A stretch of 64,000 nucleotides of DNA from Pogona vitticeps (GCF_051106095.1 NC_135786.1:26315001-26379000), one strand, 5' to 3'. Shown: positions 43,715-56,801, counted from the stretch's first letter. Numbers and translations: made by a program. Notes: generated by a model from the sequence alone, not told the origin.

Positions 43715-43955
43715 TCATATGCCATCAAGTCAAGTTCTGAGTTATGGTGAACCTTTGCAGGATTTCCCAGGTAGAGAATACTCGGAAGTGCTTTATCGTT
43801 TCCGTGTTCTAGGGGCATCCTGGAGCTGTGCAATTTGCCCAAGGCCACATAGGCTGGCTCTTCTCCTAAAAGACACAGTGGGGAATCAAACTCCCAGACT
43901 CTGGCTCCATAGCCAGATACTGTACCTAAACCACTGAACTATTCAGCCAGCTAAG
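43715..43955 (-). mobile_element. tRNA-related SINE, nearly full length
   Basis: On + tgccatcaagtcaagttctg ... tttcccaggtagagaatact ... gtggggaatcaaactcccag ... ctgaactattcagccagc; the head is at the high end. The best preserved copy of this family in the window. Confidence 0.75.
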
Positions 43956-44112
43956 GTTATCATAGCAGATAAATTCATTTTGAAATTTGAATGTGCCTGT
44001 TATAGTTTTTAAATACCCAATGAACAAACTAAACACACTCACATAAAGGGAGGATATCAGGCCAAATCCAAAGAAGCAAAGCAAAACGAGACAAAAACAT
44101 GTGGCACCTTGA

Positions 44113-44469
44113 AGACTAACTATTCTATTTATAATGGATGCTTTTGTGAGCACATCTATTTTGTCAGATATCTGGAAACAGAATGAAATGTTGAATGAAA
44201 TATCAGTTTCACAAGCAGAACGTATTAAATATTCATTGGCTCTTAGCCGTATGGTACATCTGCAAGCAGTAATTTATGGCCTATGTTGTTTTACAGTACT
44301 GTTGTAAACTTTCCTCCAGGAGACAGAAAACGTACACCCAAGAGCCAATGACTATTCAGAATGCTCTGCTTGTGAACCTGATATTTCATTCATCATTTCA
44401 TTCTGTTTTCATATGTCTGACAAAGTGGATGTGTCCACAAAGCTTCCATTCAAATATAATACGTAGTCT
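44113..44469. repeat. Fold-back repeat, ~130-bp arms
   Basis: The left arm 44113-44243 (aagactaactattctatt ... attcattggctct) pairs with the right arm 44341-44469 (agagccaatgactattc ... aatacgtagtct) at roughly 85%; loop of ~97 nt. Preceded by gtggcacctt, as in the fold-back at 36046. Confidence 0.75.
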
Positions 44470-44559
44470 ATTTTATTAATTAAAGTAAAACAATAATAAG
44501 AATACTAACATAAAATGTGTGTACATACATACCGTACAATGGTATAATCCCCCCCCCCT

Positions 44560-45480
44560 TCGGTGCCACCTCGGGACTAGATAACCAAATATATCCTTTT
44601 AATCTCTTTTCAGCCCATTCCACTCTAAAAATACATTGATTCTTCTGCTAGCTTATGATCTCTCCCTTTTAAAAAACATAGTTCAAATATGGATTCCATA
44701 CCTCTTTGAAACCATTACATTTTGTCACTCCCTTTCTTACTTTTATTTCACATCTTAGCTTATAATTTATCGCTAAACACATTTCTTTATACCAATCTTC
44801 AAGGTTGACTTGTTCATCATTTTTACAATTTGTTTGCAAATATTAATCTTGCTGCTGTGACCATTAGAACAATTAGCTCTTTCTGTTCTTTTTTAAGATG
44901 GTCATTCTTGATTATATTTAAAAGGGCAATAGTTGGGAAAAGCACACCAAATATAATAACCGGGTCGGTGGCACTCGTTAGCCTTGGAAGGCAGACCACC
45001 TAGTAGAAGGAAAACTCCCGATTTCAAACCTCCACTGCCTTGTGGCTATATCCATGGATGGAAAAGGTTCAGGAGTAAACCTTGAGGCAAAATCCGGAGC
45101 TGGAGTCCCAGAGGCAGTTTGTGTCATTCTGGCAACTCCTGGGGCGTCGCTGGAACCAGTTGTATTGGCTCTTGCCTTTCCATTGGACTATTTCAGCGAC
45201 TTGGAGAGGGGGGATTTGCTGCTTGGGTAATAGCCTATCCTCCATATTACTTTACCCAGACTTCATGCTCTGGAGAGAACACTCATACAGAGCACGTTAC
45301 CATAGTCTTTCGAGACTGAAGGATGCCTAAGAAGAGTTGTTGATACAGTATTTGAATAGTATTTCCAATAATTTCTCTAATTTCTTTAAAAACCAGTGCC
45401 CATTCTTTCTTATTTCACAAGTCCACCACATATGTAAATAACTTCCTATAATTCTTAAGTCTTTGAGATGCCTCATATTT
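44560..45480 (-). mobile_element. L1-like LINE, 3' end of ORF2, with an insertion
   Basis: On - it matches the + copy at 50560-51690 (catatgtggtggacttgtg, gaatgggcactggtttt, aatgaccatcttaaaaaag). The match is broken by an unrelated ~385-bp piece at 44958-45343. A strongly diverged, 5'-truncated copy. Confidence 0.7.
44958..45343 (+). mobile_element. Unclassified repeat inserted in an L1-like LINE
   Basis: Starts accgggtcggtggcactcg and ends catagtctttcgagactgaa-ggatgcctaagaag. G+C-richer than its surroundings. I remember this sequence as common in squamate genomes but cannot name its family; no ORF longer than ~80 codons. Confidence 0.55.
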
Positions 45481-46240
45481 CTGTCTTGTCTTGTTTTTTA
45501 CACTTGCACAGACTAACACGGCTACCTCCTCCAAAACTATTACAATGAAGGGTGGGTGTAATTCCTAAATTGGCCTTTAGAGGGTGATAGAGCCATCTAT
45601 TCTTTGTTTCTCCTGGAATAGTTCAAACTGAAAAGGAAAATATTCTCTCCCTTAGTATATGTTGGAAGAGATTATATTTGCAGACTGATGTATAGTCAGC
45701 TTGCCATTTTCCAACTTGAGGTACTGAATGGATTTACAAGAGCATTTTCATTAATAAATAGTTTTATTATAACTCCCCTTTTAAAACATAAATCTTGATA
45801 ATTGAATGCTGAGGTCTTTTTCCCTTGGATTTATTTTGCTTGCAAATTGTCGGTCTGACAACCAGACCAACATTGCTAGTAATTGGAAAACATGGCCTGT
45901 TACATGTCTCTTTTTGTATGCATATCTGTTAAAAATAGAGCGCAGTAGGGGAAACTATGGTGATTTCATTTTGAATTTATTCCGTTCTAAACATCATAAG
46001 GAATTAGGAAAAAGCGAGAGAACAATGGCCACTTTTCATATTCTTATGCTTGCATTTTGTTTTTGAAATTAACCTTGTCACACATACTGTAATTGATCCT
46101 CATGCACCCAGTTTATGTTACAGTTGTAATTCTACCCTCTCTGTGCACCTAACCCTTCAATTGCCTTTACACCCCACATCTCAATTCTCCATTCTCTCTG
46201 CTCCCAGCCCTTATTAACAACTGTTCCCATCTCTGTAGCA

Positions 46241-46378
46241 CAGTGATTCCTAACCTTGGATAGCCTGAGTGCATTTAGACTACAGTTCCCAGAAGCCTTC
46301 ACCACCAGCTGTGCTGACTGAAGTTTCTGGGAACGCCAGTCCAAGAACACCTGGGTTACCCAAGGTTGGAAACCACTG
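46241..46378. mobile_element. hAT fold-back MITE
   Basis: 138 bp, CAGTGATTCCTAACC...GGTTGGAAACCACTG; 8-bp duplication CTGTAGCA / CTTTAGCA with one difference. Confidence 0.82.
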
Positions 46379-46606
46379 CTTTAGCAGCCACTCTGCTCTT
46401 TAACCCGTTCCCACAGCATTCTGAAGACTGTGATAGGCTTAGCCCAGGAGAGGAAGGATGTCAGTGTTGTCTCACGTGTCTCTCCCTTTGCAATACTTGG
46501 TCCAACTGAGACCTCAACACAGGTCTTATTCTTGAGCAATGAGATGCTCATCTAAATCCTATTTACTTTTACTTTACTTTTATTGAACTTATACCCTGCC
46601 CCTCTA

Positions 46607-46934
46607 GACAAAGTCTAGAGGGGGCCCTTTTGAAAGAGCCGTCCCTTAAGGAAGTAAGAGGGATGGCTTGTAGACAAAGGGCCTTTTTGGCAGCTGCCCC
46701 CAGACTATGGAATGCCCTCCCGACTGAGATTCGTCTGGCGCCGACGCTGATGACATTTCAGCGCCAGGTCAAAACCTTCCTGTTCCAGAAGGCTTTTAAT
46801 TGAAATAACATCAACTGTGGGACCGATGGCAATTTTATATATATATTTTAATTGTATTTTAATTGTTTTGAATTTTTATTGTATTTTAAAGGTTGTAAGC
46901 TGCCCAGAGACCTTTGGGTAGTGTGGGCGGCATA

Positions 46935-46945
<11 letters not shown>
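46607..46945 (+). mobile_element. L2-like LINE, 3' end
   Basis: gaaagagccgtcccttaagg...; encodes EPSLKEVRGMACRQRAF, then LAAAPRLWNALPTEIRLAP, and a 3' UTR ending ttgtaagctgcccagagacc, which runs into (AAAT)n(GATA)n. Nearly identical to 47690-47941 in reverse. Confidence 0.82.
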
Positions 46946-47236
<291 letters not shown>

Positions 47237-47296
47237 CAAGCAAGCAAGCAAGCAAGCATGCATGCAGGCAGGCAGGCAGGCAGGCAAGCAAGGAGT
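47237..47296. repeat. (CAAG)n/(CATG)n/(CAGG)n microsatellite
   Basis: caagcaagcaagcaagcaag, then catgcatg, then caggcaggcaggcaggcagg, then caagcaag. Confidence 0.95.
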
Positions 47297-47689
47297 TTTC
47301 TCATTCCTACTTCTCGAATATCTGCCCTTGTTTCTAAAGTAGGACCCATGAATAAGGCAGCCTCGTTTCTCAGACTTGTATAGTACACCACATATCCATG
47401 GTTTGCCTGCTTTTTAAATGTCTTTTTCACTTCACCCAGAATTTATTATGGCTAGTGCAGGGTGACTAGGGCTTTGACTCAGAGTACCAAAATGTAGACG
47501 GAGTAAAAAATTATTATTAGAACAGTATGATACCATACTGCCTCCAGGCACCCCTCCCTGGTGATAAGAAAAGTAAACTGAACTGTATTTGAGGGCTTCA
47601 TCACACATGAGAAAAGAACATCAGTTATACCAGTTCTTTTCATCCCTTTGTTGTACTGAGCCTTTTTCCCCAGCAGTCACATGGTATAT

Positions 47690-47941
47690 ACAGTTCAAAG
47701 AAGGAAATGTCCCTTTATCTGCTCAAGCCCTCTTTCACATGCAAGAAGGGGAGGCTGTCTCCTTCTAAGCAATGTATTGACCTGGTGCTGAAATGTCATC
47801 AGCATCGGCACCTGACGATTCTCAGTCGGGAGGGCATTCCATAGTCTGGGGGCAGCTGCCGAAAAGGCCCTTTGTCTACAAGCCATCCCTCTTACTTCCT
47901 TAAGGGACGGCTCTTTCAAAAGGGCCCCCTCTAGACTTTGT
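47690..47941 (-). mobile_element. L2-like LINE, 3' part
   Basis: On - caaagtctagagggggcccttt...; encodes MKEPSLKEVRGMACRQRAF, then SAAAPRLWNALPTENRQVP. Over about 180 nt it differs from 46607-46790 (inverted) at only a few positions. Confidence 0.82.
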
Positions 47942-49954
47942 AGGATTCACAGTGGCATAAGAAGAGCTCAAGTCAGGTTGGAGAGCACCTAGCCTTTCTG
48001 ATTACTTGGACTACAGCTCCCAGAATCCTTTACCACTGGCCATGTTGATTGTGACTGCTGAGACTTGTACTCTGAAGAGCACAAGTTTCCATGAATCTGG
48101 GCTAGGATTTGTATTTGGCCATTCTGTGCATTGACTCTATTGCACTGAGCATGGGTGATGTTACTCCCACCAGCCTTCACCAACCTAGCATGATGATGGA
48201 AAGTAAAACATTTCAGTTCAACATCTAGAAGACCACAAGTCTGCCCTGTCTTCCTTGGAAAAATTAGAAGGCTTAACTTCCTTTTACCTTGCAGTTCTAT
48301 GGACTACTTGCTTTTGAAGAGATCTAAGACCTGACCCAGTTTCTCTAGCGTTTCCATCCTTCCACTAAGTAACCTTCTTCTGATGACCACAGTGGAAAAA
48401 TATTCATTGTTGTTACTGTTCAAAGTGGGAGCCACAGCTAGACAACCATGTGTGTCATTAAGTGACCTGCAAGTAGAATTTTAATTTCTTTGATATTCTA
48501 TAAATATCATTATAGCTTATAAAATTAGTGCCAGATGACTGTTAAAATCTTATTTACTTTAATAACTATACGTGCTTGCTCTGGGTCCTGTTACTGAGAT
48601 GCTTAAAAAACTATATGAAACTGCAGGAGAATGCTGGGTAAAGATCATGATTTCTCATTGGTCGCTGGTGATGTCATAGTCCTGTCAGTATTATTCAGCA
48701 AATTGTGAAATTTATTGCTGGATTTTTTTTTCTCCTAAGAATTTAAATTTCACCTCATAATAACACCAAGTATTCTCCATGTAATAGGCATGGTGTGTAT
48801 TATTTGGGAGAGAGGGAGTGGTAAAAGGTGTTTTTCCTTCTGCCTCATTCTCTCTCTTTAATAGTCTTATGTTTGTAGCCAAGACGAGGGGTGGTCTAGC
48901 AGTCTGGAATTGAACTGAATTAATACCAATTGCACAGAGACCTTATAACAGAAGCACTATAAGATCTGCTTTCCATATGTAAATCTGACCTTGCATGGAG
49001 TGCTTATGCAATCAGTGAGTCCAGACTATTTAATTTGCTGTTAATAAGCTGTGTAACCATGGTATTACAAGTCTGGTTGATCTGATTACCATCATCAGAG
49101 TACTAATCAGTGAATTTGGGAATTTAATGAATGAATAGGAATGTTTCTCGATGGTAAGAAATCTCTTTTCACTGCCTTTGGAATATGACAGACTTCAGCT
49201 AATAAAGTAAGGTGGTGGCAGGTAGAGGAATGACCAGAGAAATTAAGTCTGCAGCACTGCCTCTTGTATTTTTACTGCTTGGAAAAGTGGGGCAAACCTA
49301 ACAATACAGTGAAAGAAGAAAGAAAAATTTTAATGGATGTAAATAGAATGAGGTGGGGGAATGAAGTAACCATTTCAATCTGGAAGATCAGTTAATGGTC
49401 ATTGACCAGTACAAAAGTTACAGCTGGCCTAAGCTATTTTCCTGAGGCAACAAAGAAGATGGAGCCCTTCTATCTTTTCTGTGCACGAAAGTCAAATGTA
49501 CTAGAAAATGAAACTTCTTTGAGACAGCATAAATTCAGCACTTCAGAGTGTGGTTACATTACGAAAAACAAAACAAAACAAACACACACACTATATTTGA
49601 ATCTGGTTTAGTATGTTTAAAATCAAATTTAAACTTTTAAATGTAAAAGTTGATTATGTGACACGCATGGAAGCCTGGAAGCATTTTTTTTAAGAAAATA
49701 AAATCATAAAGTGAAGCATTTTTACTGGGTAGCAAGAGGGTCATTTAACTCACTTGTAAAATCAATTTAGTTTGAATCATTTTAGCATATGGGAATGTCA
49801 CTGTCAGTGTAAATTGTGTCTGTGGGGTTCACCATGCCCACCAATCACCATAATTTAGTGAAGTGTGAGGGAGGCAAATGGGAAAGCTTGAGGTGCGGGG
49901 TTGGAGGGGAAAAAGGCAGGTGAGATGTGCAGCCTAGGTAAGGAGCAAAACGGC

Positions 49955-50230
49955 CAGGATCCTCATGGATCCATACTGTTTATGTGGGACCTGCCCAAAA
50001 GCACTGTCAAATCATAGGTCCATTTTGTACCCATACGCTACACCACAGAAATCATGGATCCATCAATACATGGCTTTGCTGTGGTGCAAAAACACCAGTC
50101 CAAGGAATAGATCCTCATGGACCCACACAATTTTATGTAGGATTATTCCTGAAACCACTGTCCAATGGTACGCCCCATTTCCATCCATGGATTCCACAAT
50201 TTTTCAGGCAAATAAATCTGCAGCCAAGAC
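49955..50230 (+). repeat. Unclassified repeat with two tandem units
   Basis: Unit 1 (about 49957-50095) and unit 2 (about 50107-50225) both read gatcctcatgga-ccata/caca...tttatgt.gga...cactgtc.aat.gta...ccattt...ccatg.a..cca. Open on + for 142 codons, probably by chance. Confidence 0.5.
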
Positions 50231-50559
50231 ATCACTGCTGAAAATTCATCTATTGCCTTGCAAATATGCCCAGAATATTTGGGACAGCAACGATATAAGA
50301 AGCCTGGCCTGGCTTGAGAATCTGAGCATACAAGACAGTATTCTTTTGTCCCCTTCCATGCGCATAAAGCAAAAAGCAAAGTGTGCTGGTTAAAACACTC
50401 TCTGGGGAGTTTGCTATTCAATTATGCAATTATGCAGGCTACACATTGCTCTCATGGAACAGGCAGCATGTTTTCAGTGAGTCCACAGAGTATTGGCCAT
50501 AGATAGGTCTGTATCGGACCAAGATGGTCCTTCAGATATCATGAACCCAAATCGTTTAG

Positions 50560-51690
50560 AACTTTAACTGCCTGAAATAGAACTTCAGAAACAAACTCAT
50601 TCCCCAAAACTCTTAAAATTAAACTTAAAGAAGTATTAGTAGAGAAAGGGTTAAATACAATAAGGAGTTGGATGAAGAAGATGAAAGATAAATACTACAG
50701 TAGAAAGGAAATTTTGGGGAAAGAAGAGGGAATATCGTGGCTAAATATACTCCAAATGGCAAGTTAGACAAGAGAGTGGAGTAGAAAAGTAGGACAGATT
50801 AGAAAATTGACAAAAATTTGAGGAGATCATCGAGGAAAGACAAGTTCAAGAAGAAGGAAACCAAAGAAAGGGTACAGTAAGCATAATTCATAAGATTTTA
50901 ATACATTCCAGATTTGAAGATGCGATGATGAAAAACCAGTGGCAGGAGGACTTTGAGGAAGAGATTAAAGGTGAGGGTTGGAATGAGATATAGTTGCAAA
51001 GAATAATGAAGAATAGGTCTATAAGAGTAAAAGAAAATGGTTATAAGGTAGCATGGAGATGATACTTTACCCCAGTACGATTGAATATAATAAATAAAAA
51101 AAATCCATCTCAATGCTGTAGATGTAAAAAGGAAAAAGGGACCTATAGGTATATGTGGTGGATTTATGAAATAAGAAAGAAAGAATGGGCACTGGTTTTT
51201 TTAAAGAAATTAGAGGAAATTATTGGATATAATATTCAAATATCACAAATCATCACCCTCCTAAATATAATTAAGAATGACCATCTTTAAAAAGAATAGA
51301 AAGAGTTACTTGTTATAATCGTCACAGTAGCAAGACTAATATTTGCAAAGAACTGGAAAAGTGACAAATTCATCTTGAAGACGGGTATAAAGAAATGTGG
51401 AGCAATCGATGATAAGTTAACATGAGAAATGAAAATAAGGGGAATGACAAAGTCTAATGATTTCAAAGAGGTATGGAATTTATATTTGGAGTATTTCTTT
51501 TTGAAAGGGAAAGGTTATAGGCCAGTGTATTTTTGAAGTGGAATGAGGTAAAAAGTTCTAAAATGAAACCTTTGGTTACCTAGTCCTGAGGGTAAGGTGG
51601 CACAGGTGATTTTTATTGTGTATGAACATGTACCTTATGTTAGTTTTGTTATCTGTTATTTTCCTTTAATATTTTTTTAAAAAGAAACAA
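50560..51690 (+). mobile_element. L1-like LINE, ORF2 3' part
   Basis: Fragments of frame read NIINKKNPSQCCRCKKEKGT-YRYMWW, then ALVFLKKLEEIIGYNIQ and ITLLNIIKNDHL: the C-terminal Cys-x2-Cys...W region of L1 ORF2. Preceded by A-rich coding-like sequence, followed by a short 3' UTR ending in tttttttaaaaag. 5'-truncated and decayed. Confidence 0.72.
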
Positions 51691-51847
51691 ACTCAAAAAG
51701 TGGTGCAATAGTTGTGTTACATGATGTTAAACCTGGGTCAAACCTCTTAAACATGCTTTGCCTCTTACTTGGGTTGCCCATTCATTCATTAGGGAGAGTG
51801 ACATGGCTACCTCAAGCTACAGGGTTTGGGTTACCAATGCCACAGAG

Positions 51848-52069
51848 CAGGGAGTCTCCAAACTTTTGAGTGTGAGGGCCACATTGTATATTTCCAACAT
51901 TTTTGAGTGCTGAAGGAATGTGTATGTGTGGCCACATGCACACATGCACCCCCTCCACCCGGACTCTACCCCCCTGCCCCCCTGTGCACACACAGGCTGA
52001 AGGAAACGGGCTGGATAAAACGGCAAGGCAGGCCAAATGTGGCCCACGGCTGTAGTTTGGAGACCCTTG
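51848..52069. mobile_element. hAT element, non-autonomous
   Basis: CAGGGAGTCTCCAAACTTTT...TGTAGTTTGGAGACCCTTG, with duplication CCACAGAG / CCATAGAG (51840-51847 and 52070-52077, one difference). Confidence 0.82.
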
Positions 52070-53682
52070 CCATAGAGAGAGGAATTGCTAATTGTTAGTC
52101 ATGGTTATTCTTGCAGTTTTGCCAGGAGAGATGTTTCTGAGATTCTATTCAAAATGTGCCATAAATAACTTGCCACAGTTTTGGTAGTAGGCACTTTGAC
52201 TACAGATAAAGTTATCCGCACATAGTTTAAGAGTATTTAACAGTATCAGTCCATTTTTAATCAGCAGCCCAGCATTCCCTAGCACTGAACCCTCTACAGG
52301 TATCAGATCTTGGCAAAGTAACTTTCCAGACTGCAATTTTACAGTCTCAGAAAAGTATGTTTCTGAAGTTCTAATTGGACTACATTAGCCTAGAGCAGTA
52401 CAGGCAGTGTGCACATAGAGCCAGCAGCTCTTGATACAAGGAGAAAGAAGAGGATCAGTGAATACTTGAAATGGAGTTGCAGATACCTAGTTACAGTTAG
52501 GGATGAAGATTAAGTGATTAAACCATAGACTTCCTGGTGCGCTTTAAGATGGAACGAAGGGAAGTGGCTGTATCCATTGCTGAATAAGTGACACGGCACT
52601 TGTATATAGGTACTCCCATTGATCCAATGGTCAACCACCTCCTTCTTCATAGATCGTTGTGGCTGCCACAGGATTTATACAGTGGACGTTGTAAGGCATA
52701 TTGCTGCCTCAGGCAGAGCAGCAAATGGCACCTTGCAAATTACAGAACTGAGTTGAGTATATTAACCATTCAAGTTACTGGGTGGTCTGATAGAATTATT
52801 TCCATTTTTTCTCCTCTGCCCTGCCTCAGCTTTACTCATGCTTTGTCTCATCCTACCAATCCCCCCTCCCCAGATATCTCTGTTTTCCTACATGCATATT
52901 ATAGCACCACTGGAATACCTAGCCTTACCTCCCCACTTCCCTTGGCCTTTGAGAAGAGAATTGCAGGATTTACTATCTGAGGGACATTCTGCATCTGGTT
53001 GGACTTTATGCCTCCCACTCCCCACTTTTCTTCCCTCTGTGGTGGGTCGCGAAGCTTTCCTTCTTTGGTAAAAAAATTGCTAGCAATGCCCTTTTTAGGA
53101 TCAGTATGGCTTGTTCTACGAGGAATGTCAGTTTACTTCCCCCTCCTCACTTGACACCCTTCCAAGCATTAATGGGATTATGAAAAACACAGCACAGAGA
53201 TTGCATCTCTCCTGTCTCCTGACAGGGTTGCTTGCAACAACAGCTAAAGGCGTTTCACAAGGAACTTCTCTCGAAACAGCTGAAGTACATTCTCAGCCTC
53301 TTTGCAAATGGATTTTCAAGACTGTTCCCCCGCTCCCCTTTTCTTGTCCAGGATGGTGGTGGAATTTGTAGTAACAGTTCTTCATCAGCCTTCCTCAGTG
53401 CATTTCAGTCTCCTAAGCAGCTGCCCGGAAAGAAGGGGAAAATGCGTTGAGGAGGGGGAAAAGAGAAGGAAACACATAGAAAATGGTTCTGCCTGTAATG
53501 TAAGAGAAGTTATGAAAGACACCTTTTGTTCCAACAAGGCTAAAGTAGTTGGTGGCTAATCCCACCTGCTCAAATAGGACAGTGTACCTTTTCTACTGGC
53601 AGCAGAAATGTTTTTTTTTTTTACTTTACTGGCTCTAATTTGCTTTCCTTATTATATTCAGAATGATGGATCACAGCTGGAA

Positions 53683-53683
53683 G

Positions 53684-53731
<48 letters not shown>
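53683..53731. repeat. (GT)n microsatellite
   Basis: About 24 GT units. Confidence 0.97.
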
Positions 53732-53734
<3 letters not shown>

Positions 53735-54339
53735 AGTTTGCATGCAGAGAGAGAGAAGGAAATTGGTCTCAAAACTTAGAAATAGTTACTTTTAATCTGT
53801 TAGCATTTTCCTTAATGGGGCTATTGCTAATAATTTAATCTCTGAAGCAAATTTAATGATCACAATATAATGCTAACCCTGGTTTTCCACTATAATATTT
53901 AATCATTAGCTATTCCCTCAGCATAAGAAGCCACAGCTGGACAGTTTCCTTTTCATTGTTAAAGTCCCCCCCCCTCACATACCAATTCCTCTGTTTTCTA
54001 ATTGAAAGCTGCATGGGAGGCTCATTCCAATCCAGAATTCAAAAAAGCTAATCAGCAGTTAGAATATTCTGTGGTGGAAGGAGATTGAAGGGTTGGGTTT
54101 AAACTCTGCTTAGCTGTCTTTTTGACTTCCCATGTCCCATTACACAAAACTTACATGCATGCTGCAGCCAAAATCCTCTTGCCTAGTTTATGCTGGCATA
54201 GGGGAAATGACATCACCACCAATGGCAGACTGCTATTAATTAAAGATCCTGTGTTATGGTTCCTCATTGCTTTGACTTGATGTCATTGTGCGTGAGCTGC
54301 ATGTGACCCAGAATCAAAGCAGGGAGTGTTTTGTTGTTG

Positions 54340-55070
54340 TGTGCCATCAAGTCAGAACCAACGTATAGTGACCCTAATAGGGCTTTCAAATTAAGTGAGA
54401 TACAGTGGGGTCTCTACTTAAGAACGTCTCTATTTAAGAACAATCCAACTTAAGAACAGCTCCATTTGCTAAATTTTGCTTCTACTTGAGAACAGAAATC
54501 CAAGATAAGAACAGGAAAAAAAAACCTTTCCTGCTCTTTTTTTAACCTTAGGTCATCTTAGGTTAAAAAAAAAATTCTCCCCCTAGTGGTAGAGTATGTA
54601 TTAACCAGCTTTGCATTAGTTCCTATGGGAACTAATGCTTCAATGTACGAACACACCTCTACATAACAACAACAACAAAAAACAGCCAGAACAGATTAAT
54701 TGGTTTTCAGTCCATTCCTATGGGAAATTTTGCTTCAACTTAAGAACGTTTCAACTTAAGAACACCATTCCAAAATGGATTAAGTTCTTAAGTAGAGGTT
54801 CCACTGTAGTTTCTATGGACGGAAAAGAGCAGATATGGATTAAATGGTTTTTAATGCATTCCTATGGGAAATGCAGATTCAACATAAGAACTTTTCAACT
54901 TGAGAACCACCTTCCAATACGGATTAAGTTCTTAAGTAGAGACCCCACTGTATTTAAGGAGCGGTTTTTTTCCAGTTCTACTTCCCCAGTGAGTTTCTAT
55001 GGCTAAGTAGGGATTTGAACCCTGTTTTCCAAAGTCCTAGTCCATCACTATATCCACTTTGCCACACTTA
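54340..55070 (-). mobile_element. tRNA-related SINE split by a pogo-like element
   Basis: Left part tgtgccatcaagtcagaacc...ttaagtgaga; right part tatttaaggagcggttt...ggatttgaaccctg...ccactttgccacac. The two parts join across one TA. Head at the high end. Confidence 0.78.
54403..54950. mobile_element. pogo/Tigger-like element nested in a SINE, with duplicated right end
   Basis: CAGTGGGGTCTCTACTTAAG and inverted CTTAAGTAGAGACCCCACTG, perfect ends, TA at 54401-54402 and 54951-54952. A second right end lies inside (54780-54806, ...taagtagaggttccactg); the preceding ~90 bp are also duplicated (54714-54806 against 54857-54950). Confidence 0.85.
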
Positions 55071-56162
55071 CTTAGAAACAATTTCTCATTTGCGGTGAAA
55101 TTATTTATCCTGTGCCAGCATAAGTTCCACGTGAGGATTTTGGCCTATTCACTCCACCTCTTGCTAACCCTTCTTCTTTTCTTTGACACTCATTGCCACA
55201 TTTAGAAACCTTTGTTGTTGTTGTTTTTAATCTGAACACTCCCAATGTATGGCTTTTTGATGTTGGCCAGAATTGTATTGACTTACACAGCCATGTAAGG
55301 ATAATTGCACAGTTTTTGGACTGTGACCTGCTATGTGACCCCTGCCCCCAAGTTGTGCAATTAATTGCATTCATCCCAGAAACTCCAAAAATTGTGTGTG
55401 CAATGGGCCTTCAATGCAAAGCTTTTCACAATAGAATTTTGGAGAGAGAGAGATGGAATAAAATGCTGTCTCTTAAACCTTTCAAATACAATGTATAGTA
55501 TACTGTATATGCTTTTCAAGAAAAAGAAACAAGTTGAGCCCTGTTGCTGCCAATTTCTTCCCTTTAGAAAAAATCACTCTGGCAAAGTGCTGCTAATACA
55601 CATATCCCCTAACAAATCAGTCATGCTCAGTTCAATGGGTCTTAGTTCTAAGAAAGTAGATTTGGATTGCAATCTTCATTTCCAGTGAGCAATTTCTTCC
55701 AAATGACCCAAGAGAGATTTTACATGAAAAAAAAATCTAAATTCAGGCATTCATAACATATTTTATGCAGAGTCAGGGAAATATGCAGACTGCTATCTAC
55801 TTTCTGTTTCTTTATAGGGATAAGATGTAGGATGTCCTGTTTTAACTCTGAAGACTGAACCTGATTTAGTAGCCAGAAAGAATATTATTCTACACTCACT
55901 ATACGTGCATGAAGATGCACACACACATCCAAACAGAGTGATGTTCTTTGGTCATAATTTCTCCATCTACCTGTGGCAGGGATGGCCCTTCCTACCTTCC
56001 ATGAAGTATCTATAGTTGGAGTTGGCGGACTCGGCATGCCTAGGCTTGAGTTCTCTCGCCTTAGCACTGCCATGGGGTCAGGGAGTCAAAGACACATTGA
56101 AAACGGATGGATTAATTGTGTTCCTTTGAGAGAGCTGGTGAGAAGAGTGAGTGGCTCACTTC

Positions 56163-56312
56163 CAGAATCATAGAATTGTACAAGAGGAAGGGATCTGTAG
56201 GGTCATCTAGTCCTGTTATGCCAGTACTGGAAATCTACTCCACAGATTCTACTCTAGAATCGTAGAGTGGAAAGGACCTCAAGGGTCTTCTAGTTGAAAT
56301 CTCTGCCAAATA
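56163..56312 (+). repeat. Two SINE-head fragments, same family as 27407
   Basis: agaatcatagaattgtacaa-gaggaagggatctg...tctagtcctg, and again ctagaatcgtagagtggaaa-ggacctcaagggtcttctag. Confidence 0.5.
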
Positions 56313-56709
56313 CAAGAATCTCATCTTATCAGCCGAATTACATTGCTTATCCTGATGTAGGGAGAATGAGCAATTCCTCACCAGCACTGGTAACATTCAT
56401 CTTGATGCAGAATCAATACATATATCCAATTAGGGGTGGGGTGAACTTCCATGCTCTGCGTTATGTGCCAAGACATTCAAAATACTTCTGGTGAAGTATT
56501 CTCCATGTTTTACCACCATGCTAACGGTAGGATGGTCTCCTCTAATTGAAATGAACACATTTTTCCTGATTAAACTTTAACTGTTGAGGTGAGTGAGAAA
56601 TGCTGATGAGATTAGAAAGGAGAGAAGGGTGATGCAGTTCAGTGGCAGAATTTATGCCAGGGTCATACCAGTGATATGTTTTCCAGTTCTTCTTTTGATA
56701 TTGGTTTGT

Positions 56710-56710
<1 letters not shown>

Positions 56711-56800
<90 letters not shown>
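56711..56800. repeat. (GT)n microsatellite
   Basis: About 44 GT units; accounts for the Cys-Val and Thr-His runs in frames across it. Confidence 0.98.

Positions 56801-56801
<1 letters not shown>

Noticed and set aside
49965-50393. 142-codon frame as a gene
   Set aside because: It spans a tandem non-coding-looking repeat, with no recognised domain.
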